From contig NZ_JASCXJ010000009.1 in assembly GCF_030271535.1 (NCBI RefSeq), forward strand, positions 124,001-188,000: a stretch of DNA of 64,000 nt, given 5' to 3'. A program made the position numbers and the translations under genes. The first letter of the stretch is position 1, and the number at the start of each line of letters is the position of its first letter. Of the stretch, positions 43,438 to 52,674 are shown one piece after another. This DNA is from Nocardiopsis sp. ATB16-24. GTDB lineage: Bacteria; Actinomycetota; Actinomycetes; Streptosporangiales; Streptosporangiaceae. Below the pieces are notes generated by a model. It did not search any database, was not told the DNA's origin, and worked only from the letters and a program-made list of their open reading frames with translations.

Positions 43438-44691
43438 CTAGCGCCCCAACAGCGCCCAGAGCATGACGGCCAGCAACAACACCACGCCCAGGGCCACCGC
43501 CGCGACCGCGATCACCGGCATACGGCTCTTCTCGGCGTGCTTGCCCGAACTGGTCAGCCCCAGCGTGTCCGTGGACTCACGGATGGAGGTCATGATCGAG
43601 TTCATCGCCTCGGGACTGTTGCGCAGCCGCTCGTTGATGGACTCCGCCAGTACGTGCGCACCCGCCTTGAAGTGTTCACGGGCCGACTCGCGCTCCTCAC
43701 CGTCCTGGGTCCGGGGCTCGGTGGGCGCTTCCGCGCCCTGGGCGGTCGTCTCCCCGCTCGTCCTCGGTGCCCACGGGGCCAACGCCGCGATCCGCAACAT
43801 CTTGGTGGCGTTCTCGGCGGTCAGCCTCTCCGCCGGCTCGACCCTCAGCAGTCCGGCCAGCACCGGGGCCAGGGGACCGGCGTTGGTGGCCTCGGCCGGT
43901 TCGTCCAACTGCTCCTGACGCAGGATCTTGATGTAGCCCTTGCGGTCGTAGGGCGGGTGTCCCTGCACGGCCGTGTAGAGCGTGGCGCCCAAGGACCACA
44001 GGTCCGACTCCGGACCGACCGGGCCCGCCTTGGCCCGCTCCGGTGGGATGTAGGCCGGGGAGCCGATGATGCGACCCGAGGCGCTCAACGCCGACTCGCC
44101 GTTCCAGGCGGCCAGACCGAAGTCGGTCAGTACCACCCGCCCGCTCTGGCTGATCATCACGTTGTCGGGCTTGACATCGCGATGCACGATGCCCTCGTTG
44201 TGCGCGACCTTGAGGGCGTCGATGAGCTGTAGACCGATCTCGGCCACACGCTGGTAGGGCAAAGGACCGCCCACCTGGATGAGTTGTTCCAGGGTGGAGG
44301 CCTCCACCAACTCCATGACGATCCAGGGACGGTCGTCCTCGTCCACGACGTCCAGCACGGTGACCAGGCTGGGGTGGACCAGGCGTCCGGCGACACGGGC
44401 CTCACGGGTGGTGCGCTGGAGGAGCGACTCGCGCTCCGAGCGGCTCAGGTCCGCGGGCAGACGCAACTCCTTGACGGCCACCTCCCGGTCGATGACCAGG
44501 TCCGTGGCTCGCCACACGGTACCGACACCGCCCCGGGCGATCTCCGACACCAACTGGTAGCGCCCCTTGAGCAGGCGACCGGCTCCGGTGGCGGCCGCAC
44601 CGGAGTCCTTCGGGTTCGTCGAAGAGCGCGACGTCTCAGGACGTTGCGTGTGGGGGTTATCTAGGGAGGACACGGTTATCCACGGGTCCAT
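43438..44691 (-). CDS. Tail-anchored Ser/Thr protein kinase (Hanks type)
   Basis: A 417-residue kinase. Residues about 44-300 are the kinase domain: glycine loop ARGGVGTVW, Lys in VAVKEL, catalytic loop HRDVKPDN, DFG, and PPER in the APE position. A linker of about 90 residues precedes a single C-terminal membrane helix (VIAVAAVALGVVLLLAVMLW); no extracellular domain follows, so unlike PknB it lacks PASTA sensors. ATG 44691 start; GTG 44673 is possible. The upstream region holds TATAAC (-10 like, 44765-44760) and a Crp-like site. Confidence 0.9.
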   Translation of the reverse strand: MDPWITVSSLDNPHTQRPETSRSSTNPKDSGAAATGAGRLLKGRYQLVSEIARGGVGTVWRATDLVIDREVAVKELRLPADLSRSERESLLQRTTREARVAGRLVHPSLVTVLDVVDEDDRPWIVMELVEASTLEQLIQVGGPLPYQRVAEIGLQLIDALKVAHNEGIVHRDVKPDNVMISQSGRVVLTDFGLAAWNGESALSASGRIIGSPAYIPPERAKAGPVGPESDLWSLGATLYTAVQGHPPYDRKGYIKILRQEQLDEPAEATNAGPLAPVLAGLLRVEPAERLTAENATKMLRIAALAPWAPRTSGETTAQGAEAPTEPRTQDGEERESAREHFKAGAHVLAESINERLRNSPEAMNSIMTSIRESTDTLGLTSSGKHAEKSRMPVIAVAAVALGVVLLLAVMLWALLGR

Positions 44692-44854
44692 TCGCCGGCC
44701 ATGGTGGCCTCCTGCGGAGCATTGCGGTCGCTGTCACCACGTAGGTGCACGGATCACTCGTTATACCAGCAGGACGCCGGGTCCATGCTGGTGGTTGCCA
44801 TATCACGAGCACATAGGTTCGCTTTCGTTATGTCCGACGAAAGCCCTCACATGC

Positions 44855-44870
44855 AGTGACGTAGGTCACA
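44855..44870. promoter_or_regulatory. Crp/GlxR-like operator upstream of the kinase
   Basis: AGTGACGTAGGTCACA fits the actinobacterial Crp/GlxR consensus TGTGAnnTAnnTCACA except for the first base, and is a perfect GTGAC-GTAG-GTCAC palindrome. Confidence 0.5.
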
Positions 44871-44895
44871 TCGAAAGATTTCCCACGGTCCAGGG

Positions 44896-44935
44896 GAGCC
44901 GGGTGTGCGGACACCGGGTCCGCACACCCGGGCTC
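44896..44935 (-). terminator. Hairpin ending the M16 peptidase operon
   Basis: GGGTGTGCGGA / TCCGCACACCC stem (11 bp), extended by GAGCC / GGCTC past one bulged G. It abuts the stop codon. Confidence 0.75.
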
Positions 44936-46282
44936 TCAGGACCAGAGGGAGTCCGCTGAGCGCACCTCGACCGGGCCGACCCCGGTGTCGGTGATCGGCC
45001 CGCGCAGACGTTCGGCGTCACCGACGACCACGACCACCGACTCGTCGGGACGGAGGTACTCCACGGCGGCGCTGTCCAGGGATTCCTTGGTGAGCCTTTC
45101 GTACCCGGCCCGGGTGCGGTCCACGTGGTCCTCGGGCAGGTCGTGCACGACCATGTCGACCAAGGCGCCCGCCAGCGCCCGTGCCGTCGCGTAACCGACC
45201 GGGAGGCCCACCGTGTTGGACTCCCGCACGGCGGTCAGTTCCTCCTCCGTGACCCCGGACTCGCGCAGTTCGGTGACCTGCTCCAGCGAGGAGGTGATGG
45301 AGTGCGCGGTGGTGTCCGCCTCCACCTGGGTGGACATGAAGAACACCCCGCTGTCACGGCGCAGGTCGAAGCGGGAGCCGGCGCCGTAGGTGTAGCCGAG
45401 ACGCTCGCGCAGTTCCAGGTTGAGCCGTGAGGTGAACATGCCGCCCAGGACCTCGCTGATGCCCTCGGCGCGCGGCAGGTCCACCTGGCTGCGCGAGGGT
45501 GCGCGGTGCGCGATGACCAGGGCCGACTGGACCGACCCCGGGCGGTCCACGATCAGGACCCGAGGCAGCTCACCGGGGGGCGGCGCGGGCTCGGAGGGTT
45601 CGTCCGCGGTCACCGCCGCGGCGTCACCGAACACGGTCTTGGCCAGCTCCTCCAGGTCGACCCCGGTGAGGTCGCCGACGACCACCAGGGTTCCGGCCAC
45701 GGAGGCGATGGAGTCGGCGTGGAAGGCCGCCACGGTCTCGGGCGTGACATCGGCCAGCTTCACCGGGCCACCGGCGAGGGGCGTGGCGTAGCGGCCGGTG
45801 AACAACTGCCCGCCCAGACTGCGCATGGCCAAGGTGCCGGCCGAGGCGGCCTCCAGCCAGAACCGTTCCAGAAGCTGCTCACGGCGGCGGAGGATGTCGT
45901 CGGGGGCCAGCGCCGGGCGACGCACCGCCTCGGAGAAGAGGCGCACCGCCTCGTCGAGACGGTTGGCGGGAGCGTCCAGACCGGTGATGAAGGCGTCCCA
46001 GCTGACGCGGGAGACCCATTCGGCTCCGTGGCGCTCCAGGGCCGGCGCCAGGGAGCTGTTACCGTCGGGCCCGTCCTCCAGGACCTCGCTGGTGAGCACG
46101 CCGACGCCCATCGCGTCGAGCGGCTCGGCGGCGCCGCCGTGGGGATGCACCAGGCGGAGGGAGACGAGCTGTTGGCCGGGCACGTCGATGGCCACGACCG
46201 TGCCCCCGCCGACGGTGAGTCGGCGGGGCTTGGGAAAGGTGTAAGGCGCTGCGGTACCGAGGTCCGGGCGAGTCTGCGGCAT
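44936..46282 (-). CDS. M16 family peptidase, non-catalytic subunit
   Basis: A 448-residue M16 protein lacking the HxxEH zinc motif (the region reads LTSEVLEDGPDG). C-terminal half keeps the R/Y-containing ELRERLGYTYGAGS. It pairs with the catalytic M16 gene upstream (57-base gap), as in heterodimeric M16B peptidases where the alpha-like subunit shapes the chamber. Substrate unknown. Confidence 0.88.
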   Translation of the reverse strand: MPQTRPDLGTAAPYTFPKPRRLTVGGGTVVAIDVPGQQLVSLRLVHPHGGAAEPLDAMGVGVLTSEVLEDGPDGNSSLAPALERHGAEWVSRVSWDAFITGLDAPANRLDEAVRLFSEAVRRPALAPDDILRRREQLLERFWLEAASAGTLAMRSLGGQLFTGRYATPLAGGPVKLADVTPETVAAFHADSIASVAGTLVVVGDLTGVDLEELAKTVFGDAAAVTADEPSEPAPPPGELPRVLIVDRPGSVQSALVIAHRAPSRSQVDLPRAEGISEVLGGMFTSRLNLELRERLGYTYGAGSRFDLRRDSGVFFMSTQVEADTTAHSITSSLEQVTELRESGVTEEELTAVRESNTVGLPVGYATARALAGALVDMVVHDLPEDHVDRTRAGYERLTKESLDSAAVEYLRPDESVVVVVGDAERLRGPITDTGVGPVEVRSADSLWS

Positions 46283-46339
46283 GCTCTGCGGCTCTTTCTG
46301 AGGCTTGCGGGTAACGGGACCGGGGACGGTGCTGAGGCG

Positions 46340-47680
46340 TCAGGCTCCGGAGGTCTCCGGTGCGGTGGCGGCCTCGTCGGCCTCGGAGGCCTGGGGCTCC
46401 TCGGGGTCGAAACGCACGACGAGCAGGTTGTCGTCGACCAGGAGGCGCTCCGCGGTGGCCCGCACCTCCTCCGCGGTGATGTCGTCCCACCTGCGCGGCC
46501 AGGTGTAGGCGAGCTCGGGGTCGTCGAACAGCTGGGTGCAGCTGCTGATGGTGTCGGCGAGTCCGGAGGGGCTGGAGATGGACTGCAAGTGGTCGCGCTC
46601 CAGGACGGCGCGGGCCCGGTCGAGCTCCTCCGCGGTGATCCCGGAGGCGAGTTCGGCGATCTCCTCGCGCATGGCCGCCTCCAGCACGTCGCCGCCGACC
46701 CCCTCCCTGGCGAGCATGTTCACCAGCATGAGGCTGTCGGTGTAGCGGAACGCCAGGATGTCGGAGGCGGATCCGCCGTCGTCGGCGGCGATGGGGCGCT
46801 CCACCACCAGGGAACGGTACAGGCGACTGCCCTGCCCCTGGCCGAGGACGGCCGAGGCCAGGTGCATGACGTCGAATTCGCGTGTGCCGTAGGGAGGGAC
46901 CCGGAAGCCGATGAAGACTCCGGCCGCGGGAACGTTCCCGGTGGTCGAGTCGCGCAGGGGCCCGCCCATCGGTTCGGGCAGTGAGGCGTCCGGGGCCTTG
47001 GCGACGGTCTCACGGGCGGGGAGGGGACCGAAGAACTTCTCCACACGGGCCAGGACGTCCTCGGAGTCCAGGCCGCTGACCACGGTGAGCACGCAGTTGT
47101 CCGGACCGTAGTGGGCCTTGTGGAAGGACTTGACGTAGTCGAGGTCGGCCGCGTCCAGGTCCGCCATGGAACCGATGGTCGGGTGGTGGTAGGGGTGTCC
47201 CTCGGGGTAGGCCAGACGCAGGATGCGCTCCAGGGCGGTGCCGTAGGGCTGGTTGTCGTAACGCTGACGGCGCTCGTTCTTGACCACGTCGCGCTGGTTG
47301 TCCAGGACCTCCTGGGTCATGCCCTCGCGCAGGGTCTCCAGCCGGTCCGCCTCCAGCCACAGGATGCGGTCCAGGGCGTGCTCGGGAACCGTCTCGTAGT
47401 AGTTCGTGCGGTCGGAGGAGGTGGAGGCGTTGATGTCGCCACCGAGCCTTTCGACCTCCTCGAAGTGCTCGCCCTTGGCGACGTTGCCGCTGCCCTGGAA
47501 CATCAGGTGCTCGAACAGGTGAGCGAAACCCGTGCGTCCGGGAACCTCGTGTCGCGAACCCACGCCGTACCACAGGTTCACGGCGGCGACCTGGCCGGTG
47601 GAGGCCGGCGCGGTCACCAGACGCAACCCGTTGTCCAACGTGTACTGCCTCACCTGTCCCGCCGCTCCGATGTTGGTCAC
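46340..47680 (-). CDS. M16 family zinc peptidase, catalytic subunit
   Basis: A 446-residue peptidase with the inverted zinc motif FAHLFEHLMF (HxxEH at about residues 54-58) and the downstream Glu in QRDVVKNERRQR. Degrades peptides or processes proteins in a closed chamber formed with the neighbouring inactive subunit. GTG 47680 start. Co-transcribed with that gene. Confidence 0.92.
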   Translation of the reverse strand: MTNIGAAGQVRQYTLDNGLRLVTAPASTGQVAAVNLWYGVGSRHEVPGRTGFAHLFEHLMFQGSGNVAKGEHFEEVERLGGDINASTSSDRTNYYETVPEHALDRILWLEADRLETLREGMTQEVLDNQRDVVKNERRQRYDNQPYGTALERILRLAYPEGHPYHHPTIGSMADLDAADLDYVKSFHKAHYGPDNCVLTVVSGLDSEDVLARVEKFFGPLPARETVAKAPDASLPEPMGGPLRDSTTGNVPAAGVFIGFRVPPYGTREFDVMHLASAVLGQGQGSRLYRSLVVERPIAADDGGSASDILAFRYTDSLMLVNMLAREGVGGDVLEAAMREEIAELASGITAEELDRARAVLERDHLQSISSPSGLADTISSCTQLFDDPELAYTWPRRWDDITAEEVRATAERLLVDDNLLVVRFDPEEPQASEADEAATAPETSGA

Positions 47681-47845
47681 CAGTGCTGCACCCCCGCCTC
47701 ACGCCGTGTCTCCATTGTCACCGTCCACGCGGCGGCTCCCGCGCGAACGGTTTCGTGACGACTACGACCCTACGGCCTCACGGGACCGTGGGACACCTCG
47801 ATCGTCATTCGACCGGACCGACGTCGCGTGAGCGGGGCGGTCGGG

Positions 47846-48517
47846 TCAGTTCTGGTACTCAGTGGTGTCCATGGACAGGGCGATCTCGTCATAGACCGCG
47901 GAGTACTGGGAGTCGGCCGACCACACGTACAGCAGGACGTCACTGATGGGCAGGAACCACATACGCACCTCGAAGGTGTCGTCGTTGACGCACGTCACCT
48001 TCCACACCGCGTGGTGCGATTTGAGGCCGTCGGCGTGTTCGGTGAAGCTGTTGGTGACGGTCAGCTCCGCTTCGTCCACACCGATCCCCCCGGAGGCGGA
48101 GGTGTTGAGACTGCGGCAACTGCCGGTGTCGTCCGCCCAGCCGTCGTCCTTGCTGAAGGCGTCGCCCTTGGAGGGCCAGTCCTTGGGGTTGCGCTCCGCC
48201 GCGCGCGGGATCAGGTGCACCGAGCCGTAGGCGCAGGCCGCCTGCCCGGGTGGACTCACGCACAGCACGCCGTCCTGGGTCTGGACCTCCCAGTCGTCGG
48301 GAACCTCGATGGACACGCCCTCGATGCTCTCGGTGCCGAACTCCTCCGGAGCCGGGGGCTGCGCCGCCGGGAGAATGCCGCTCTCCCCGCGCTCCAGTTC
48401 GACCTCCGCCCCGTCGTCCCCGCCGGAGCAGGCGCCCAGGAGTACGAGTGCCGCGGCCGCTCCCGTCGCGGCACGCAGCCCGCGTACCCACCGCCGCCGC
48501 CCGTGGATGCCCGCCAT
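47846..48517 (-). CDS. Lipoprotein, unknown function
   Basis: A 223-residue secreted lipoprotein. Signal peptide with RRRWVRGLR and a hydrophobic core ending in LVLLGAC; mature part starts SGGDDGAE. The body has paired cysteines (GVLCVS, AACAYG, SCRSLN, VTCVND), suggesting extracytoplasmic disulfides. ATG 48517 follows GAGAGGGACAGGG. Not recognised as a named family. Divergent from the SppA-like gene. Confidence 0.8.
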   Translation of the reverse strand: MAGIHGRRRWVRGLRAATGAAAALVLLGACSGGDDGAEVELERGESGILPAAQPPAPEEFGTESIEGVSIEVPDDWEVQTQDGVLCVSPPGQAACAYGSVHLIPRAAERNPKDWPSKGDAFSKDDGWADDTGSCRSLNTSASGGIGVDEAELTVTNSFTEHADGLKSHHAVWKVTCVNDDTFEVRMWFLPISDVLLYVWSADSQYSAVYDEIALSMDTTEYQN

Positions 48518-48718
48518 GCCCTGTCCCTCTCGTGCGTCCCATGTGACCGAAACACCGTTGACCCTAGCGCTTGCCGACACACCTCGCGCACCGGTGGATC
48601 CCCCCGCGTTCCGGACCCGTCGGACGCCACGGGCCCCACTCCCCGAACCGGGAACACCGTCCCGACGACCCGGGGAAGCGTCCGACGACCCGGCCACGAC
48701 GGCCACTAATCTGGGCCC

Positions 48719-50464
48719 ATGGTGGACCTCGCGAAGATCACGCAACCTCTGTCCCTCACCCGTCAGCGCTCCCATGGGCCGCTGGTCCTGGAGCTGGACC
48801 TGACCGAAGGGGTCGCCGACGAGGCCCCGGGAGACCCGGTCAGCCAGCTCATGAATCGACGCAAACAGCACTACCTGGATGTTCTCGAAGGCATCCGCCG
48901 AGGCGCGCGCGACCCACGGGTGGCGGCGCTGGTGGTCCGGGTCGACGCCCGTTCGATGGGCTTCGCCAAGGTCCAGGAACTGCGCCACGCCGTCGCCGAC
49001 TTCCGTTCGACGGGCAAGCCGGCCGTGGCCTGGGCCGACTCCTTCGGGGAGAGCGGCGTGGGCAACCTGCCCTACTACCTGGCCTGCGCGTTCTCACGCG
49101 TGGTGATGGCGCCCACCGGGCTGCTCGGTCTGACCGGCCTGATCATGCGCACGACCTTCGTCAAGGGTGCCCTGGACAAGCTGGACGTCACCTACGAGGT
49201 GGGGAGGCGACACGAGTACAAGAACGCCCTGAACAGCGTCACCGAGACCGGATACACCGACGCCCAGCGCGAGGCCTCCGACCGGATCGTGACCTCATTG
49301 GGCGACCAGATGGTGGAGGCGATCGCCGAGGCGCGCGGTCTGACCGAGGAGAGGGTGCGCGCGTTGGTCTCGCGCGGTCCGTTCCTGGCGGGCGAGTCGG
49401 TCACGGAGGGCCTGGTCGACCGACTGGCCTACCGGGACGAGGTGTACGCGGAGCTGTTCGAACAGGTGCGGAACGAGGGGCGCGGCGACGGTGGCACGGG
49501 CAAAGGCCGGTCCGTGGAGCCCCGGCTACAGTTCGTCACCCGCTACCACCGTAGGCACACCCCGCCCCCGCGTCCCCGGATCGCGGGCGGCCCGGGGTAC
49601 ATCGCGTTGATCTCGGCCACCGGGACGATCAGCCTGGGCCGGACCCGACGTTCCCCCCTGGGCGGCGGCACCGTCATGGGCTCGGACACCGTGTCCGCGG
49701 CCTTCCGGGCCGCGCGCAAGGATCCACAGGTCAAGGCGGTCGTGTTCCGCGTGGACAGCCGGGGCGGCTCTCCCACCGCCTCCGACGCGATCCGCAGGGA
49801 GAGCGAGCTGACCAGCCAGGCGGGCACCCCCGTGATCGCGGCGATGGGCGACATCGCCGGATCGGGCGGCTACTACGTGACGCTGGGGTCGGACGCCATC
49901 GTGGCGCAGCCGGGCACGCTCACCGGTTCCATCGGCGTGCTCACCGGCAAACCGGTCCTGGGCTCACTGCTAGAACGGTACGGGGTGACCAGCGACTCGG
50001 TGAGCACCGGCGAGCACGCGGGCATGTTCGACACCGAACGGCCGTTCACCGAGTCCGAGTGGGAGCGGGTCAACGCGCTCCTGGACGAGGTCTACGAGGA
50101 CTTCACCGCCAAGGTCGCCCGCGCGCGGAACATGACCCGTGAGCAGGTGGACGAGGTGGCCCGGGGGCGGGTGTGGACCGGCAGGGACGCGCACGAACGC
50201 GGGTTGGTGGACGCCTTGGGCGGACTGGAGACGGCCGTGCGGCTGGCCAGGGAGAAGGCGGACGCAGGACCACTGCCCCTGCGTTCCTTCCCCCACACGC
50301 ACCCCCTGGACCGGATCCGCCCGCACGAGTCGAGCGAGGACCTGGGCGCCTCGGGCCCGCAGACCGCGCTCGGTGCCTGGGGTCCCCTCCAGCACGTGGC
50401 CGTGGCCATGGGTCTGCCCGTGGGGGGACCGCTGATGATGCCCGGGAACTGGGAGGTCCGTTGA
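48719..50464 (+). CDS. sppA: SppA-like S49 peptidase, double domain
   Basis: A 581-residue protein with two S49 domains (about 20-270 and 290-540), as in 67-kDa SppA. Catalytic Lys in HEYKNALNS of the first domain, catalytic Ser in GDIAGSGGYY of the second. SppA degrades leftover signal peptides. Odd: the N-terminal membrane anchor of E. coli SppA is absent, so it may be cytoplasmic or peripherally bound. Its stop overlaps the TTG start of the flavin reductase. Confidence 0.9.
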   Translation: MVDLAKITQPLSLTRQRSHGPLVLELDLTEGVADEAPGDPVSQLMNRRKQHYLDVLEGIRRGARDPRVAALVVRVDARSMGFAKVQELRHAVADFRSTGKPAVAWADSFGESGVGNLPYYLACAFSRVVMAPTGLLGLTGLIMRTTFVKGALDKLDVTYEVGRRHEYKNALNSVTETGYTDAQREASDRIVTSLGDQMVEAIAEARGLTEERVRALVSRGPFLAGESVTEGLVDRLAYRDEVYAELFEQVRNEGRGDGGTGKGRSVEPRLQFVTRYHRRHTPPPRPRIAGGPGYIALISATGTISLGRTRRSPLGGGTVMGSDTVSAAFRAARKDPQVKAVVFRVDSRGGSPTASDAIRRESELTSQAGTPVIAAMGDIAGSGGYYVTLGSDAIVAQPGTLTGSIGVLTGKPVLGSLLERYGVTSDSVSTGEHAGMFDTERPFTESEWERVNALLDEVYEDFTAKVARARNMTREQVDEVARGRVWTGRDAHERGLVDALGGLETAVRLAREKADAGPLPLRSFPHTHPLDRIRPHESSEDLGASGPQTALGAWGPLQHVAVAMGLPVGGPLMMPGNWEVR

Positions 50465-50943
50465 TCGGCCCGTACCTGGAGGCGATGGCCCTGTTGCCGG
50501 TCGGTGTGACCGTGGTGACCGTCGCCGACGGCCGTGACGACGTGGGGGCCACCGTGACGGCGTTCGGCTCGGTGTCGGCGGATCCACCGGTGGTGTCGGT
50601 GAGTCTGGACTCCAGCGGCTACATGGCCGAGGTCGTCGAGGAGACCGGGGCCTTCGTCGTGAACGTGCTGAGCGGCGGCCAGCGGGTGTTGGCGGGACGT
50701 TTCGCCGCGGAGGGGCGTCCCAGTGCCCGTCTGCTGGTCACCGACCAGGCCCACCACAGGGGCGAGCGGACACGGGCCATCGTGCTGGACGACTGCCTGG
50801 CCGCGTTGGAGTGCTCCGTGCGCCAGAGCGTGCGGGTGGGCGACCACGTCGTGTTCTTCGCCGACGTGGTCGGCCTGCCCGAGGTCAAGGGCACGGGTGG
50901 GGCCCTGGCCCGCCGGTCGGGGCGTTACCACTCGTTGGGGTGA
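50461..50943 (+). CDS. Flavin reductase-like domain protein
   Basis: A 160-residue split-barrel flavin reductase (MALLPVGVTVVTV, GATVTAFGSVSADPPVVSVSL, FVVNVLSGGQ). Such proteins reduce FMN/FAD with NAD(P)H for partner monooxygenases. The TTG at 50461 overlaps the sppA stop and has GGAGGT ahead; the ATG at 50485 is an alternative. No partner oxygenase is adjacent. Confidence 0.85.
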   Translation: MIGPYLEAMALLPVGVTVVTVADGRDDVGATVTAFGSVSADPPVVSVSLDSSGYMAEVVEETGAFVVNVLSGGQRVLAGRFAAEGRPSARLLVTDQAHHRGERTRAIVLDDCLAALECSVRQSVRVGDHVVFFADVVGLPEVKGTGGALARRSGRYHSLG

Positions 50944-50999
50944 GACCTCCCCTGGCCGCACCCCACGCGCGAACGCTCCACGGCGCCGCGCCCCACGAC

Positions 51000-51039
51000 C
51001 GTGGAGGCCCTGTCCCGGAGCCGGGACAGGGCCTCCACG
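51000..51039. terminator. Very strong bidirectional hairpin
   Basis: 18-bp perfect stem starting CGTGGAGGCCCTGTCCCG with a 4-base loop. It abuts the opuCC-like stop and serves the flavin reductase operon from the other side. Confidence 0.85.
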
Positions 51040-51939
51040 TCAGGCCAGGCCCTCCTGCTCCAGCCATTCCCGTGCGACGTCGGCCGCGTTCTCGTTCTGG
51101 ACGACCACGCGCTCGTTGAGCTCGGTCAGCGCCTCGGTGGTGAGTGCGGCCGAGACCGCGTTCAGGGCGGCACGGGCCGTGTCGTCCACCTGCTCGCTGT
51201 TGACCAGCGGGGTGATGTTCTGTGCGCCGAAGAGGTTCTCGGGGTCCTCCAGGACCACGAAGTCCTCCACCGCGATCTGCGGATCGGTGGTGAACAGGTT
51301 CGCGGCCTGGATGTCGTCGGCCAGGAGCGCCTGGGTCAACAGCGCCACCTCCAGCGAACGGAACTCACCGAACTCCACGCCGTAGACCTCCTCCAGGCCC
51401 ACCACTCCCTGCTGTCGGGTCTCGAACTCCGGCGGACCTCCCAGGGTCAGTTCGCCGGCGACGGCGGCCAGATCCTCCAGGCTGCCGAGGTCGTGCTTCT
51501 CGGCGGTCTCCCTCGTGACCGTGACCGAATCCTTGTTCTCGGCACCGGAGGAGTCCAGGATCTCCAGTCCCTCTGGCAGCGCCTCGACGACACGCTCGTT
51601 GGTCTCCTCACCGCTCCCGGTGGGCGCCTCGGCGTCGAGATAGGCCAGGATCGCGCCGTTGTACTCGGGGAAGACCGACAGGTTCCCCGACTCGATCTGG
51701 GAGTAGTAGACCTCGCGGCTGCCGATGTTGAGCTGGTAGGTGACGTCCACCCCCTCGGCCTCCATCGCCCGACCGTAGATCTCGGCGAGCAGCGTGGACT
51801 CGGGGAAGTCCGCGGAACCGATGACGACGGAACCCGGGGCGGTGTCCTCGCCCCCCTCGTCGTAGGGGTCGCTGCCGCCGCACGCGGTCAGGATCAGGGC
51901 CGCCAGGGGGAGCCCGACGAGGGCCGGTCTGATGTGCAT
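51040..51939 (-). CDS. opuCC: Glycine betaine/choline ABC transporter substrate-binding lipoprotein (OpuCC/ProX-like)
   Basis: A 299-residue lipoprotein (lipobox LILTAC, Cys20). Mature part: SADFPESTLLAEIYGRAME and YNGAILAY, as in OpuAC/ProX binding proteins for quaternary ammonium osmoprotectants. Last gene of a four-gene importer operon (ATPase, two permeases, binding protein), reached 54 bases after the second permease. Expected role: osmoprotectant uptake. Confidence 0.9.
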   Translation of the reverse strand: MHIRPALVGLPLAALILTACGGSDPYDEGGEDTAPGSVVIGSADFPESTLLAEIYGRAMEAEGVDVTYQLNIGSREVYYSQIESGNLSVFPEYNGAILAYLDAEAPTGSGEETNERVVEALPEGLEILDSSGAENKDSVTVTRETAEKHDLGSLEDLAAVAGELTLGGPPEFETRQQGVVGLEEVYGVEFGEFRSLEVALLTQALLADDIQAANLFTTDPQIAVEDFVVLEDPENLFGAQNITPLVNSEQVDDTARAALNAVSAALTTEALTELNERVVVQNENAADVAREWLEQEGLA

Positions 51940-51993
51940 GATGGAGAACCTTCTCTTGGGGATACCTTCGTGGACGAATGGGGCCGTCCCGCC

Positions 51994-52674
51994 TCAGCGG
52001 ACCGCCGCGGCCTCGGCGCGCAACCCGGGTGCGACCAGGAGGCGTCGCAACCCGGCGAACAGCAACGTGGTCAGGACCGCGAGCAGCACCACCAGCAGCG
52101 ATCCGGCCAGCATCATGGTCAGGTCCTGGCGGGCCTGGCCGTCGACGATGTAGCGGCCCAGGCCGCCCACCCCCACGTACGCGGCGATGGTCGCGGTCGC
52201 CACCACCTGGACGGCCGCGGTGCGCGCTCCGAGGAGGATGAGCGGGACGGCCACCGGGAGTTCGAGGCGCAGCAGCACCTGGTGGCCGCGCATGCCCATG
52301 CCGAACGCGGCGTCCCGCAGCCGGGGCTCGACCCCGCGGACCCCTTCATGGGTGTTGACGAGGATCGGGGGGACGGCGAGCGCCACCAGCGCGCACAGAA
52401 CCGGCACGAGTCCGATCCCGGCGGCCAGCACGATGAGGAACAGCACGCCGATGGTGGGCAGGGCGCGCGCGAGGTTGGCGAGACTGGCGGTGAGGAACCC
52501 GCCCACCCCCGTGTGCCCGGTGAGCAGGCCGAGGGGGATGGCGATGGCGGCCGACCACAACAGGCCGAGAAGCGAGTAGTAGACGTGTTCGCCCATCCGC
52601 GCGGGGATCCCCGAGCTCCCGGTCCACTGGGCCGGGTCGGCGAACCAGGCGAACAGGTCGTTCAGGATCTCCAT
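51994..52674 (-). CDS. opuCD: OpuC-type ABC permease (second)
   Basis: 226 residues, about six membrane helices, with the ProW-type EAA-like loop DAAFGMGMRGHQVLLRLELP and PTIGVLFL. The start overlaps the first permease gene by 13 bases. Channel half of the osmoprotectant importer. Confidence 0.88.
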   Translation of the reverse strand: MEILNDLFAWFADPAQWTGSSGIPARMGEHVYYSLLGLLWSAAIAIPLGLLTGHTGVGGFLTASLANLARALPTIGVLFLIVLAAGIGLVPVLCALVALAVPPILVNTHEGVRGVEPRLRDAAFGMGMRGHQVLLRLELPVAVPLILLGARTAAVQVVATATIAAYVGVGGLGRYIVDGQARQDLTMMLAGSLLVVLLAVLTTLLFAGLRRLLVAPGLRAEAAAVR

